This document shows, one piece after another, positions 24,449-32,976 of a DNA stretch of 64,000 nucleotides; the first letter of the stretch is position 1, and each line of letters begins with the position of its first letter. This DNA is from a bacterium (lineage in GTDB: Bacteria; UBP6; UBA1177). A program made the position numbers and the translations under genes. The DNA is taken from assembly GCA_017405875.1 (NCBI GenBank), contig JAFQZM010000022.1, positions 62,001 through 126,000 of the forward strand, written 5' to 3'. The notes under the pieces are model-generated. The model was given only the letters and a program-made list of their open reading frames with translations, did no database searches and was not told where the DNA came from.

Positions 24449-25672
24449 TCACGATTCTAAGCCGAAAAGCCTTCCTTTTTCAAAAGAAAGTCTTACTTTT
24501 ACGAGTTCTCTTGGCTTGAAAGAGCCTTTGACGTTGACTGTCTGATACTTTGAAGAAGTCGAAGCAAATAGGTTTTCATCGATTTCTTCTTCGATTATCA
24601 CTTCTTCAACTGTGCCGGATAATGACTTCTGGAAAGCCTCTTTTTTTGCCTGAAAAATATCCCGCAGAATTGCGGCACGCTCTTTTTTGACCTGTTTCGG
24701 AACAGGATTTTCCTTCTCCATTTTTTCAGCCGGAGTGCCGGGGCGCGCGGAGAAGGGGAAGACGTGACCGTAAGCGAATGGAAGCGACTCGATGAACTTT
24801 CTTGTTTCTTCAAAGTCGGCGTCTGTTTCACCCGGAAAACCTGTGATCACATCAGTTCCGAAAGCTGGAAGAGAATCGTAACAATCTATGACTTTTTCGA
24901 CCGAACGCCTGAAAGCATCCGTTCTGTAAGGTCTGCGCATTGCCTGCAGCGTTCTGTCGCAGCCGCTCTGCAGCGGGATGTGCCAGTGCGGAAGGATCAT
25001 TCCGTTTCTTGCGTATTCAAAAAGTCTTTCATCTATTTCGGGCGATTCAAGCGAACCCATGCGGACTCTTCCGACAGTTTCGTAAGCCGCTTTGACGACA
25101 TCTGCTAAAGTAGTAGAGCCGTCGCTTAAGTCTTTTCCGTATTTTCCTATGTGGATTCCCGTGAGAACGACTTCCTTGAAGTTTTCGTCTCTGATTTTTT
25201 CTAGCAAAGCCCTGATCTCATGCAGCGGAACACTATGAAGCGGACCTCTGAGATGCGGGATTATGCAGTATGCGCAGAACTGGTCGCAGCCGCTTTGGAT
25301 CTTGATGAAAGGGCGGCTCCGCGTGAAAAATGCGTCATAGGAAAGCTGTGAACCCAGCATTTCGGCTACATCTTTTATATCCGGCACGATCTCTGTGTTT
25401 TCAAAGCAGTTTTCGTCTTTTATTTTGCGGGCGTAGCAACCCGTAAGTATCACTTTTCCGCGCTTTGAAAGGCGTCTTACCATGTTTCGCGCCTGACTTT
25501 CGGCAGTTGCGGTAACGGCGCAACTGTTTATCACGAAAATGTCGGCATCGTCGTCACAGCTTACGATTTCAACGTTTTGAAGCGATTTTTTGAGCTGGTC
25601 GCTTTCAAACAGGTTGACCTTGCAGCCGAAAGTGTAGAAGGCGACTTTCAAAGGGCGTTCCGAAAGGTTCAT
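24449..25672 (-). CDS. mtaB: tRNA t6A37 methylthiotransferase
   Basis: The 407-residue radical-SAM enzyme adds a methylthio group to t6A37 in ANN-decoding tRNAs. The N-terminal UPF0004 domain starts YTFGCKVNLFESDQ and holds the auxiliary cluster cysteines (FGC, NSC, LTGC). The SAM cluster is SGCDQFCAYCIIP, and a C-terminal TRAM-like segment covers about 345-405. GCKVN separates MtaB from MiaB and RimO. The start has AGGAG six bases upstream. The gene follows the rpsA terminator and converges with rpoH. Confidence 0.92.
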   Translation of the reverse strand: MNLSERPLKVAFYTFGCKVNLFESDQLKKSLQNVEIVSCDDDADIFVINSCAVTATAESQARNMVRRLSKRGKVILTGCYARKIKDENCFENTEIVPDIKDVAEMLGSQLSYDAFFTRSRPFIKIQSGCDQFCAYCIIPHLRGPLHSVPLHEIRALLEKIRDENFKEVVLTGIHIGKYGKDLSDGSTTLADVVKAAYETVGRVRMGSLESPEIDERLFEYARNGMILPHWHIPLQSGCDRTLQAMRRPYRTDAFRRSVEKVIDCYDSLPAFGTDVITGFPGETDADFEETRKFIESLPFAYGHVFPFSARPGTPAEKMEKENPVPKQVKKERAAILRDIFQAKKEAFQKSLSGTVEEVIIEEEIDENLFASTSSKYQTVNVKGSFKPRELVKVRLSFEKGRLFGLES

Positions 25673-25688
25673 TCAGTACTCCTGAATA

Positions 25689-25715
25689 CAAAAAAAGGGC
25701 ACCGAAGTGCCCTTT
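25689..25715 (-). terminator. Rho-independent terminator of rpsA
   Basis: Read on the minus strand: AAAGGGCAC, loop TTCG, GTGCCCTTT, then a T-run. It lies between the rpsA stop and the mtaB ribosome-binding site, so mtaB is expressed by read-through or from a weak promoter. Confidence 0.9.
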
Positions 25716-25734
25716 AAAATCATGAAAAAATGAG

Positions 25735-27411
25735 TTATTCAGCCGGTTTTTCTTCAGCCTTTTCCTCAGCAGCCTTGAATGCTGCAGCCATCGAACCGAG
25801 TTTCTCCGGAACTTTTTCAGTAACGGCTTCTGCTTCTTCAACGATCTTCTGATTTTCTTCATCGCTGACAGCTTTTACGCTGAGGGAAACCTTTCTGTCG
25901 GTATCGGAGATCGATTTGATGATGACTTCGAGTTTGTCGCCGGGCTGGTATTCTTTGTTGTCTTCGAATTCAGTTTTGTGGACAAGACCTTCGATCGTGT
26001 CGAAAACTTTTACGAAAACGCCGAATTCAGCAACTTTTACGACTTCGACTTCGATTTTGTCGCCGACATTGTGCTGATCTTTGAAGATCTTCCACGGATC
26101 TTCGGTCAGCTGTTTGATGCCGAGCGAGAATCTCTGTTTTTCAGAGTCGATATTGAGAACGACAGCTTCGATTTCGTCGCCTTTCTTGTAGTATTCCGAC
26201 GGGTGTTTCAGTTTTCTGTCCCAGGTAATATCGCTGGTTCTTACGAGACCGTCGATACCCTCTTCAACACCGACAAAAAGACCGAAATCGGTAATGTTGC
26301 GGATCGTTCCCTTTACGATGGTTCCTACCGGATACTTGTCTTTGAGAAGTTCCCACGGATTCGGCTCGATCTGCTTCATGCCGAGAGAAATTCTTCTGTT
26401 CTCGACGTCGATTTCAAGGATCTTGACTTCGACTTCGTCACCGATTGCAACCATTTTGCCCGGGTGTTTGATTCTTCTCGTCCAGGACATTTCGGAAATG
26501 TGGATGAGACCTTCAACGCCTTTTTCGAGCTCAACGAAAGCGCCGTAATCTTCAAGAGAAACGACAACGCCTTTAACCGTTTTGCCTGCTGCGTATTTTT
26601 CGGTAGCGTGGATCCACGGATCGTCGGTGATCTGTTTTACGCCGAGGCTGACTCTTTCGGAGTCTTTGTCGTATTTAAGGACTTTAACGTCAACTTCGTC
26701 GCCGATTTTGAACATTTCGGACGGATGATTTACTCTGCCCCATGACATGTCGGTGATGTGAAGAAGACCGTCGATGCCGCCGAGGTCAACGAAAACACCG
26801 TAGTAGGTGATGTTCTTGACGAGACCTTTAACGATCGCGCCTTCCTGAAGTTTTTCGAGAGTGGTGTTTTTGAGAGCTTCTCTTTCTTTCTCAAGAAGAT
26901 CTCTTCTCGAAATGACGATGTTGCCTTTCTTCTTGTCGAATTTGATGACTTTGAAGTCATAGGTTTTGCCGATGAGGTCATCGACGTTTTTGATGGGTCT
27001 CAGGGCAACCTGCGAGTTGGGAAGGAACGCCTTGACACCGATATCAACAGCCAAACCGCCGTTGACTTTCGCAACGATAGTACCGTTGACGAGTGTGCCG
27101 TCCTGGAAAGCTTTTTCAACAACTTCCCATACTTTGAGTTTGGAAGCCTTCTCTTTGGAAAGAGACATGCCTCTGTCGCCGTCCCAGTTCTCGACAACGA
27201 CTTCGATTTCGTCGTTGACTTTAAGGTTTGCAAGTTCTTCCGGCGTGAATTCGCTAGCCGAAATAACTCCGTCGCTCTTCAGACCGACATCAACGATGAT
27301 GACGTCCTTTCTGATTGCGCGAACGATACCCTTACTGATTTTTTCGCCTGAATTTTCTTCTTTGTTCGGAAGATAACTCTCAAGCAGTTCTTCAAAAGTT
27401 TCTTGTGACAT
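25735..27411 (-). CDS. rpsA: 30S ribosomal protein S1
   Basis: The 558-residue protein has six S1 RNA-binding domains from about residue 20 to 530, with clear repeated ends such as VGLKSDGVI, DIGVKAFLP, VDLGGIDGLLHITDMSW, VELEKGVEGLIHISEMSW, VGVEEGIDGLV and VFDTIEGLVHK. The C-terminus is Glu/Ala rich. S1 tethers mRNA to the 30S subunit for initiation. It has the strongest expression signals of the window: a consensus promoter, a leader hairpin and a full AAAGGAGG site nine bases before the ATG. The strong terminator after it makes it a single unit. Confidence 0.95.
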   Translation of the reverse strand: MSQETFEELLESYLPNKEENSGEKISKGIVRAIRKDVIIVDVGLKSDGVISASEFTPEELANLKVNDEIEVVVENWDGDRGMSLSKEKASKLKVWEVVEKAFQDGTLVNGTIVAKVNGGLAVDIGVKAFLPNSQVALRPIKNVDDLIGKTYDFKVIKFDKKKGNIVISRRDLLEKEREALKNTTLEKLQEGAIVKGLVKNITYYGVFVDLGGIDGLLHITDMSWGRVNHPSEMFKIGDEVDVKVLKYDKDSERVSLGVKQITDDPWIHATEKYAAGKTVKGVVVSLEDYGAFVELEKGVEGLIHISEMSWTRRIKHPGKMVAIGDEVEVKILEIDVENRRISLGMKQIEPNPWELLKDKYPVGTIVKGTIRNITDFGLFVGVEEGIDGLVRTSDITWDRKLKHPSEYYKKGDEIEAVVLNIDSEKQRFSLGIKQLTEDPWKIFKDQHNVGDKIEVEVVKVAEFGVFVKVFDTIEGLVHKTEFEDNKEYQPGDKLEVIIKSISDTDRKVSLSVKAVSDEENQKIVEEAEAVTEKVPEKLGSMAAAFKAAEEKAEEKPAE

Positions 27412-27441
27412 ACGAAAATACCTCCTTTGTTTTTCGTCACC

Positions 27442-27455
27442 GCCGGTTATCCGGC
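27442..27455 (-). promoter_or_regulatory. Leader hairpin of rpsA
   Basis: GCCGG, loop ATAA, CCGGC between the promoter and the ribosome-binding site of rpsA. S1 autoregulates its own translation in enterobacteria through structured leader RNA, so this hairpin is a candidate control element; it could also only stabilise the mRNA. Confidence 0.45.
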
Positions 27456-27469
27456 AAAGTGCGGGCGAA

Positions 27470-27497
27470 ATTATAGGGAAATAGACTCTTTTGTCAA
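27470..27497 (-). promoter_or_regulatory. Consensus promoter of rpsA
   Basis: On the minus strand, perfect TTGACA (27497-27492) and perfect TATAAT (27475-27470) with a 16-nt spacer. The upstream bases (27498-27530) are A/T-rich runs, as in an UP element. This is the best match to the sigma-70 consensus in the window. Confidence 0.85.
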
Positions 27498-27536
27498 TAA
27501 AAATTATTAGTAATAATCAATTATTTTTGGCTGAAT

Positions 27537-27971
27537 CTATCTTTTTCCTTTTTTCACGGCATTCAGTGCGGCCGGGAGGGAAAATCCTCTAGAAACGAGT
27601 TTTGAGACGAGTTTTTCTTCTTCGTATTTCCCGAGTTTGGCAAGCGCTTTTTCTGCTGCGGCGCACTCTTCTTCAAAAGGGTAGAATTCGGCTAAATCAA
27701 GTGAATAGAGCAGGGAAGAGCACCCTTTTTCGTAGAGTTTCTGCTTCAGATAGTTGATCCCTTTTCCTTTTGCGGAAATTTCGGAAATATATTTTCTGAG
27801 AACTTTTGAATCATCTAAATAGTTGAATCTGCTGAGTTTTTCTATTGCGGTTGCCGCTTCTTCCGCAGTTGCGCCTTTGGCTAGTATTTTCTGGCGCAAC
27901 TCTTCAGTAAAGTAGTCTCTTTTTGCAAGAAGTCTGCACGCGAAATCGAAATATTTGCCGGAATTTTCCAT
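27537..27971 (-). CDS. recX: RecX-family regulatory protein
   Basis: The 144-residue protein is helical with three tandem three-helix units, as in RecX. The first unit has LLAKRDYFTEELRQKI, the second FNYLDDSKVLRKYI, and the third SKLVSRGFSLPAALNAV. RecX binds the RecA filament and limits its activity. recA is not adjacent. Sequence is moderately diverged, so the call rests on the repeat pattern and length. Its start overlaps the HD hydrolase stop by 1 nt (TAATG), giving a zinc-ribbon, HD, recX operon. Confidence 0.75.
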   Translation of the reverse strand: MENSGKYFDFACRLLAKRDYFTEELRQKILAKGATAEEAATAIEKLSRFNYLDDSKVLRKYISEISAKGKGINYLKQKLYEKGCSSLLYSLDLAEFYPFEEECAAAEKALAKLGKYEEEKLVSKLVSRGFSLPAALNAVKKGKR

Positions 27972-28537
27972 TAAAGTTTGCCGAGACCGAGTTCCTCGGA
28001 CGATTCTTTCATTCCTTCGTGAACTATCGTTATGAAATCTTCAAGAGTTAGCGGAAAGTTTTCAGTCGCGCTTGCTATCTGCTCTCTGCTTGCCCCTGCC
28101 GCGAAGCGTTTTTCCTTGAAGCGCTTCATCATGAAACCCATGTCGAGGAAGTGGATGTTTTTTGTGGGCGACATGAGGACGCACGCCGTGAGAAAGCCCG
28201 TCGTCGGATCGACTGCGTAAAGCGCTTTTCCCATTGCGGTTGTTGCCGGAATGTTGCCGGAATGCATAACTATCGCATCAAGGATTTCAGTGTCGTCAAA
28301 ACCTTCTTTTCTGAGGATTTCGCCGGTTACAAGCCCGTGTTTCGGAAAGTCGTCTTTTGTTTCTTCGTAGTCTAAATCGTGGAGAAGCCCTGACATCGCC
28401 CATCTTTCGACATCTTTTTCGCCCAGGAACTCAGCCATTTTTCTCATTCCCGCTTCTACTGCAATGCTGTGCTTGATGAGATTTTTGTTCGGCAGATGTT
28501 TTTCAAGGAGTTTCAGCGCGTCGTCTCTATTCATCAT
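27971..28537 (-). CDS. HD-domain hydrolase (HDIG type)
   Basis: The 188-residue protein carries an HD metal-dependent phosphohydrolase domain: KHSIAVEAGM gives the first His, LLHDLDYE the HD pair, DFPKHGLVTG and VMHSGN the further His ligands. The group includes many tRNA- and nucleotide-linked phosphohydrolases annotated only as HDIG proteins. The start is one of two adjacent ATGs after GAGG. It overlaps the zinc-ribbon gene by 11 nt and recX by 1 nt. Substrate unknown. Confidence 0.78.
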   Translation of the reverse strand: MMNRDDALKLLEKHLPNKNLIKHSIAVEAGMRKMAEFLGEKDVERWAMSGLLHDLDYEETKDDFPKHGLVTGEILRKEGFDDTEILDAIVMHSGNIPATTAMGKALYAVDPTTGFLTACVLMSPTKNIHFLDMGFMMKRFKEKRFAAGASREQIASATENFPLTLEDFITIVHEGMKESSEELGLGKL

Positions 28538-28925
28538 CTTCCTCTTTCTTGAATGGTAAAGATTCCTTTGCTGCCTGAGTTGCAGCGGCGATTATCACGT
28601 TTCTTCTCGATTTTTTCCGCTCTTCCAGCTTGCGGTTCGATTCGCACTCCTTGCACATGATTTTTCCGTTTTCCCTTTTCGGGGCATAGAAAGCGTGCCT
28701 GAACTGCCCGCAGATGTCGCAGATAAAGTCGAACATATACTTTTCGTTTTTCGGGTCGAAAACTTTTTTGATTTTACCTTCTTTTCTGTTTTTGTGCATT
28801 TCCTTCAGGCATTCGTCGCAGTAGTAGTTCCTGTGTCCGTCGGCAACGAACGAAACGAAATACTCTTTTCCGCACTTTGCACATGTGATTTTTGTCAAAG
28901 TCTGTGTTTTTTTGAGCTTTTTCAC
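28527..28925 (-). CDS. Double zinc-ribbon protein, unknown role
   Basis: The 132-residue protein has two zinc ribbons: CAKC and CDEC (about 14-37), then CDIC and CKEC (about 67-94). Each pair is separated by roughly 20 residues, with aromatic residues between. The tail is Lys/Arg-rich then Lys/Glu-rich. It is basic overall and could bind RNA or DNA. The start is GTG at 28925, seven bases after GGAGG; longer readings lack a ribosome-binding site. It is the first gene of the operon with the HD hydrolase and recX. Confidence 0.65.
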   Translation of the reverse strand: MKKLKKTQTLTKITCAKCGKEYFVSFVADGHRNYYCDECLKEMHKNRKEGKIKKVFDPKNEKYMFDFICDICGQFRHAFYAPKRENGKIMCKECESNRKLEERKKSRRNVIIAAATQAAKESLPFKKEEDDE

Positions 28926-28950
28926 GTTTCCACCTCCTAAAAAACAGCGC

Positions 28951-28978
28951 ATAATACGACTTTTTGAAAAATCGGCAA
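28951..28978 (-). promoter_or_regulatory. Promoter of the zinc-ribbon/HD/recX operon
   Basis: On the minus strand, TTGCCG (28978-28973) and TATTAT (28956-28951), 16-nt spacer, 25 bases before the GTG start. Confidence 0.6.
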
Positions 28979-29027
28979 GGGAAAAATGCCTTGTCTGCAG
29001 CAAAATCGGCGAAGTTTTCGCGAATAA

Positions 29028-29055
29028 TTGCCAAAATATAAAAAAAATGTATTAT
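29028..29055 (+). promoter_or_regulatory. Promoter of the Hsp70/J operon
   Basis: TTGCCA (29028-29033) and TATTAT (29050-29055) with an A-rich 16-nt spacer, 56 bases before the start codon. Right at the expected transcription start an imperfect hairpin lies (CCCTT 29063-29067, AAGGG 29074-29078), so the mRNA could begin with a stem-loop. No CIRCE element or RpoH-type box is visible. Confidence 0.6.
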
Positions 29056-29111
29056 TCCGCTCCCCTTATTATAAAGGGTGTTTGGTTGGTTTTTTTGTTG
29101 GCGGAGATGAA

Positions 29112-30647
29112 ATGTCGAAATACGTTCTCGGAATAGATCTCGGAACTTCAACGACTACGGTCGCGGTCGTTCAGGACGGTCTTTCCACAGTTATCCCCAT
29201 TCCGGGAGAGGAAGAAGACAAAATAATGCCTTCGGTTGTTTCTTTCGTTAATGAAGGCAAAAATATCATAGTCGGAAAGAAGGCTAAGGATATGCGGCAC
29301 TTGAACCCTGTAAACACGATTTACAGTATTAAAAGGATCATAGGCCGCAATTTCAGCCATCCCGAGACTATAAAATATGCCAGAAAGTTCCCGTATAAAG
29401 TAGTCGGCGGCAAGAACGATTCGGTCGAAATAGAGATTTACGGCAAACGCATTACACCGCAGATGATCTCATCTTTAGTTTTGAAAAAGGCGAAAAAGGC
29501 TGCAGCGGATTATCTGGGCGAAGAAGTCGTCGATGCGGTAATCACTGTTCCGGCGAACTACAACGAAGCTCAGAGGCGTGCGACTCAGGAAGCGGGTCAG
29601 CTTGCAGGACTCAACGTTCTCCGCATAATCAACGAGCCGACTGCCGCTGCGCTTGCATACGGTTTCGGCAGCAACAGGGATGAAAAAATCGCAGTTTTCG
29701 ATTTCGGCGGCGGAACTTTCGATATCACCGTTCTCGAAGTCAAGGACAACGTTTTTGAAGTCCTTTCGACTGCCGGCAACAGCTTTTTAGGCGGTGATGA
29801 CATAGATGCCGCGATCGTTCAGTTCATGATGTACGACATCGAAGTGAACTACGGCGTCAAAGTTTCGATGAACAGCGAAATGATGACCGTTTTCCTTGCC
29901 GAAGCGGAGCGCATAAAAATCGCCCTTTCGACTCAGGATAAGATCAAAGTCCTCATCCGCAGCATGATCCCGCTCGGAGAGGAAAGATTTGCCGATTACG
30001 AAAGAATCATCGACAGAGAACTTTTCAACCAGATAATCGATCCGATAGTTTCGCAGGCTTTCGACATCTGCCGCGACGCGATGGAAAACGCCCATCTCGA
30101 TGTTTCGGCACTTGACGCGGTCATTCTTGTCGGCGGTTCTTCAAAGATCCCGCGCGTTCAGGAGCGCGTTTCAGAATTTTTCAAGCAGCAGCCTTACTTC
30201 GGCATAGAATCCGTTCTCGTCATCGCGATGGGAGCGAGCATCATGGGCAATTCGCTCATAAGCGACTACAGCGATCAGGCTCCGGTCCTGCTTGACGTCG
30301 TTCCGCTTTCGATCGGTGTAGGCAGTGTAGGCGACTACATCGAAATCTTAGTCGAAAAGAACGAGCCTCTTCCACTTGAAAGGACCAACATTTTTACGAA
30401 TGCAGCCGATAATGTCGATTCGGTAAAAGTCGAGATATATCAGGGCAACGCAAAAAGCAAGCGTGAATCACACCTGATGGGAGAGCTTACGCTTTCGGAA
30501 ATGAGAAAGGCGAAAAGGGGAGAACTCAAAATAGAGGTCAAATTCGAGATCGATACGAACGGCGTCCTTAACGTCAGTGCGGTCGACCTCGACACCGGAA
30601 GAATGCAGAAAATTTCATTGAATATTCTTGGTTTGGAGCAACGCTGA
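29112..30647 (+). CDS. Hsp70-family chaperone lacking the C-terminal lid
   Basis: The 511-residue protein has a complete Hsp70 ATPase domain: phosphate loop [13 protein letters not shown] near the N-terminus, [27 protein letters not shown] and [15 protein letters not shown] short beta substrate-binding domain follows (about 395-510: [52 protein letters not shown]). It stops where the helical lid of DnaK (about 100 residues) would begin, so clients could not be clamped in the usual way. It is therefore not the housekeeping DnaK. Start ATG 29112 follows GGAG by 5 nt. The J-domain gene overlaps its stop by 1 nt, making a chaperone/co-chaperone pair. Confidence 0.88.
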   Translation: MSKYVLGIDLGTSTTTVAVVQDGLSTVIPIPGEEEDKIMPSVVSFVNEGKNIIVGKKAKDMRHLNPVNTIYSIKRIIGRNFSHPETIKYARKFPYKVVGGKNDSVEIEIYGKRITPQMISSLVLKKAKKAAADYLGEEVVDAVITVPANYNEAQRRATQEAGQLAGLNVLRIINEPTAAALAYGFGSNRDEKIAVFDFGGGTFDITVLEVKDNVFEVLSTAGNSFLGGDDIDAAIVQFMMYDIEVNYGVKVSMNSEMMTVFLAEAERIKIALSTQDKIKVLIRSMIPLGEERFADYERIIDRELFNQIIDPIVSQAFDICRDAMENAHLDVSALDAVILVGGSSKIPRVQERVSEFFKQQPYFGIESVLVIAMGASIMGNSLISDYSDQAPVLLDVVPLSIGVGSVGDYIEILVEKNEPLPLERTNIFTNAADNVDSVKVEIYQGNAKSKRESHLMGELTLSEMRKAKRGELKIEVKFEIDTNGVLNVSAVDLDTGRMQKISLNILGLEQR

Positions 30648-31543
30648 TGAGAAAGAAAATCGCAATCCTTATGAAAGATGAAAAATATTTGAAATCAATG
30701 GAAAAATTCTTGACTTCAAAGATCGATGACTGCGAATGTTTCATTACGCAGGATGTTAAGGAACTGCTTACCGAAGATCTGGAAAGCTACAACACGCTTA
30801 TAGTTTCTTCGGTTTTGTCTGAAGGGATCTGGCTCAAAGCTCTGCCGGTCATCCGTAAAGCGAAAAGTTTCATTCTTCTGGCTGTTGCCGAAGGTCCCGA
30901 ACTCAATGCCGATATTGCGGCAAAGTACGGCGCGGCGGCGTTTTTCAAGCTGCCTCTCAACAGCGAACAGTTCCTTGCAAAAGTTAAGGAAGTTGTCGAA
31001 AACAATGTTGAACCGGCGAGGATACCTAATGCAGTTTCAGTTGATATGCTTGAAGAAATCACATATTTTTCGAACAATATGGACAGTTACGACTACTACA
31101 CGTTTTTCGGTCTTCCGCAAAATGCGCCCCTTGCAGACATCAAGAAAAAATATATCGCAATGGCGAGGAAATATCATCCTGACAAATTCAGGAACATTCC
31201 GGCAGACATAAGGGAAAAGGCTTACGACATTACAAAGCGTGCCAACGAAGCGTATTCAGTGCTGATGAATCCTTCGAGAAAGGTGATCTACGACAAGATG
31301 CTCAAGGAAAATCCCGATGCCAAACGCTTTGATTTCAGGATAAAGGTTGCATACAACGAAACGCCCGAAGACACGATCCAGAACAATCAGGCGCGCCGTT
31401 TCGCCATCCTTGCGACGAAAGCCATTGAAATAGGTGATTACAAATCGGCTCTCACGCAGCTCAAAATGGCGGCTTCAATGGAAAAGAACAACTCCTACAT
31501 TGACCGTCTCATTGAAGAAGTCACTCAGAAAATCTCTCAGTAG
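30647..31543 (+). CDS. Pseudo-receiver / J-domain co-chaperone
   Basis: The 298-residue protein has three parts. Residues 1-118 look like a response-regulator receiver fold. The phospho-acceptor Asp expected after the third strand is replaced by Ser (Ser54 in LIVSSVL), while the conserved Lys is kept (Lys101 in FFKLP). Residues 148-215 form a J-domain (FFGLPQN, KKYIAMARKYHPDK with HPD at 177-179, ANEAYSVLMNPSRK). Residues 240-298 look like a helical TPR-type hairpin. HPD activates Hsp70 ATPase. Coupling to the lidless Hsp70 (TGATG overlap) suggests they work together, with the pseudo-receiver as a docking or signal input (inference). Confidence 0.8.
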   Translation: MRKKIAILMKDEKYLKSMEKFLTSKIDDCECFITQDVKELLTEDLESYNTLIVSSVLSEGIWLKALPVIRKAKSFILLAVAEGPELNADIAAKYGAAAFFKLPLNSEQFLAKVKEVVENNVEPARIPNAVSVDMLEEITYFSNNMDSYDYYTFFGLPQNAPLADIKKKYIAMARKYHPDKFRNIPADIREKAYDITKRANEAYSVLMNPSRKVIYDKMLKENPDAKRFDFRIKVAYNETPEDTIQNNQARRFAILATKAIEIGDYKSALTQLKMAASMEKNNSYIDRLIEEVTQKISQ

Positions 31544-31551
31544 GGTTTGAA

Positions 31552-32307
31552 ATGAACGAATACTGCATCAAATACGGATTGAACGAAGAGCGTCTGCCGC
31601 AGCATGTCGCAATAATCATGGACGGCAACGGACGCTGGGCGAAAAAACGGCTCTGGAACAGGATCAAAGGGCACCGAGCAGGTGCCGACGCAGTTGACGC
31701 GGTAACGACTTTGTGCCGTGAAATCGGGGTGAAATACCTCACGCTTTACGCTTTTTCGACTGAAAACTGGAACCGTCCCGAATCGGAAGTTACAGGTCTT
31801 ATGGAACTTTTCAAAGAGTTCCTCATTTCCAAAAAACATCTTCTTATCGAGAAAAGCATCCGTCTCAACATAATCGGAAGCAAGGACAGATTTTCGCCGG
31901 AACTGCTCAAACTAATGAATGACACAATAGCCGAAACGGAAAAATATGATCCCGAAATGACGCTTACGCTTGCTTTAAGCTATGGTTCACGTCAGGAGAT
32001 AACGCAGGCTGTAAGAAAAATCGCGCAGAAAGTCGCGGCACATGAAATAACTCCGGAAAGTATAGATGAAAAACTGATTTCGGAAAGTCTTTACACTTTC
32101 GATATGCCCGATCCCGACCTTGTTATCAGAACGAGCGGTGAATACAGGATTTCAAACTATCTTCTGTGGCAGATCGCATATTCCGAATTTTATTTCACCG
32201 ACACTTTGTGGCCCGATTTCAATAAAGACGAGCTGGTCAAGGCTCTCAAAGACTACGCAGGCAGGGAACGCCGTTTCGGAAAGACCGGCGACCAGATCAG
32301 GAAGTAG
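31552..32307 (+). CDS. uppS: Isoprenyl transferase (undecaprenyl diphosphate synthase)
   Basis: The 251-residue cis-prenyltransferase makes the C55 lipid carrier for peptidoglycan and O-antigen from farnesyl diphosphate and isopentenyl diphosphate. The signature HVAIIMDGNGRWAKKR (about 19-34), GHRAGAD, LTLYAFSTENWNR and near the end DLVIRTSGEYRISNYLLWQ and AYSEFYFTDTLWPDF are all present. Length is normal. The usual neighbours (frr, cdsA) are absent; it follows the J-domain gene by 8 nt and precedes the dcw cluster, to which it is functionally linked. Confidence 0.95.
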   Translation: MNEYCIKYGLNEERLPQHVAIIMDGNGRWAKKRLWNRIKGHRAGADAVDAVTTLCREIGVKYLTLYAFSTENWNRPESEVTGLMELFKEFLISKKHLLIEKSIRLNIIGSKDRFSPELLKLMNDTIAETEKYDPEMTLTLALSYGSRQEITQAVRKIAQKVAAHEITPESIDEKLISESLYTFDMPDPDLVIRTSGEYRISNYLLWQIAYSEFYFTDTLWPDFNKDELVKALKDYAGRERRFGKTGDQIRK

Positions 32308-32409
32308 TTTAACTCATTTAAATATTCCATCGCTGTAAGCGTCTTATTTTAAGCATAAAAAATCCCTTTAATTTCAGCTATATACATAAAAAATAATATT
32401 TTTTGCAAA

Positions 32410-32472
32410 AAAGTGTTGCTTTTGGGATACCTTTGTGGTAACAAAGGGCGTTTTTGTGTTGTTTTGTGGTAA
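32410..32472 (+). promoter_or_regulatory. Candidate MraZ operator: six phased repeats
   Basis: Six heptamers of the form WWWGKGN lie at 32410 (AAAGTGT), 32421 (TTTGGGA), 32432 (TTTGTGG), 32443 (AAAGGGC), 32453 (TTTGTGT) and 32463 (TTTGTGG). Start-to-start spacing is 11, 11, 11, 10, 10 bases, one helical turn each. Known MraZ sites are short direct repeats with about 10-bp period (TGGGN in Escherichia coli, AAAGTG-type in Mycoplasma), and MraZ represses its own promoter. The last repeat serves as the only ribosome-binding sequence before ATG 32476. A clear promoter is not seen; the region 32340-32400 is A/T rich. Confidence 0.65.
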
Positions 32473-32475
32473 AAG

Positions 32476-32976
32476 ATGTCAAAATTAGCCAAGACATTCT
32501 TCGGAAGGAAGGAATATAGAATCGATCCGAAAGGAAGGATTTCTCTTTCGGCGGATTACTATTCCAAACTGAATCTTTCCGATGAAAACGACACAATTGT
32601 CATCGCATGCAGCCCTTACAAGAATGAGCGTTATCTCGAAATCTTTTCTGAAGATCAGTGGGAAGCCCAGCAGAATATCATAGACAGAATGGAAGAGGGC
32701 CCTGTCAAGCAGTATTTCATCAGAAAGTATATCGGAACTGCAGAGGCTATACAGCTTGACAGCCAGAACAGGGTGAGACTTCCGAAATATATGATAGACT
32801 TCGCCGGAATAGACAAGGATGTCGTTTTTGTCGGTGCGATAAACAATATAAGAATCTGGTCTAAAGAGCAGCTCGACAACTATGAAAACACGGAAGGCGA
32901 TATCAGTCAGGATGATGTATTCAAGGTAATGAACAGCGCCAAAGATAAAATGGCGGAAAACGGGGGCAGGGAGTAA
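32476..32976 (+). CDS. mraZ: Transcriptional regulator MraZ
   Basis: The 166-residue protein has the two AbrB-like MraZ repeats. The first is FFGRKEYRIDPKGRISLSADY at the N-terminus (FGRKEYRID, GRISLSA), and the second is AEAIQLDSQNRVRLPKYM (about 91-108). MraZ forms ring-shaped oligomers and regulates the division and cell wall cluster it heads. The end is about 15-20 residues longer than usual, Asp/Glu rich then charged. It begins the dcw cluster and overlaps rsmH by 1 nt (TAATG). Six candidate binding repeats precede it. Confidence 0.92.
   Translation: MSKLAKTFFGRKEYRIDPKGRISLSADYYSKLNLSDENDTIVIACSPYKNERYLEIFSEDQWEAQQNIIDRMEEGPVKQYFIRKYIGTAEAIQLDSQNRVRLPKYMIDFAGIDKDVVFVGAINNIRIWSKEQLDNYENTEGDISQDDVFKVMNSAKDKMAENGGRE

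Noticed and set aside
23551-29112. RpoH regulation of the Hsp70/J operon
   Set aside because: No CTTGAA/CCCCAT-type promoter is visible before 29112; the site found is of the sigma-70 type.
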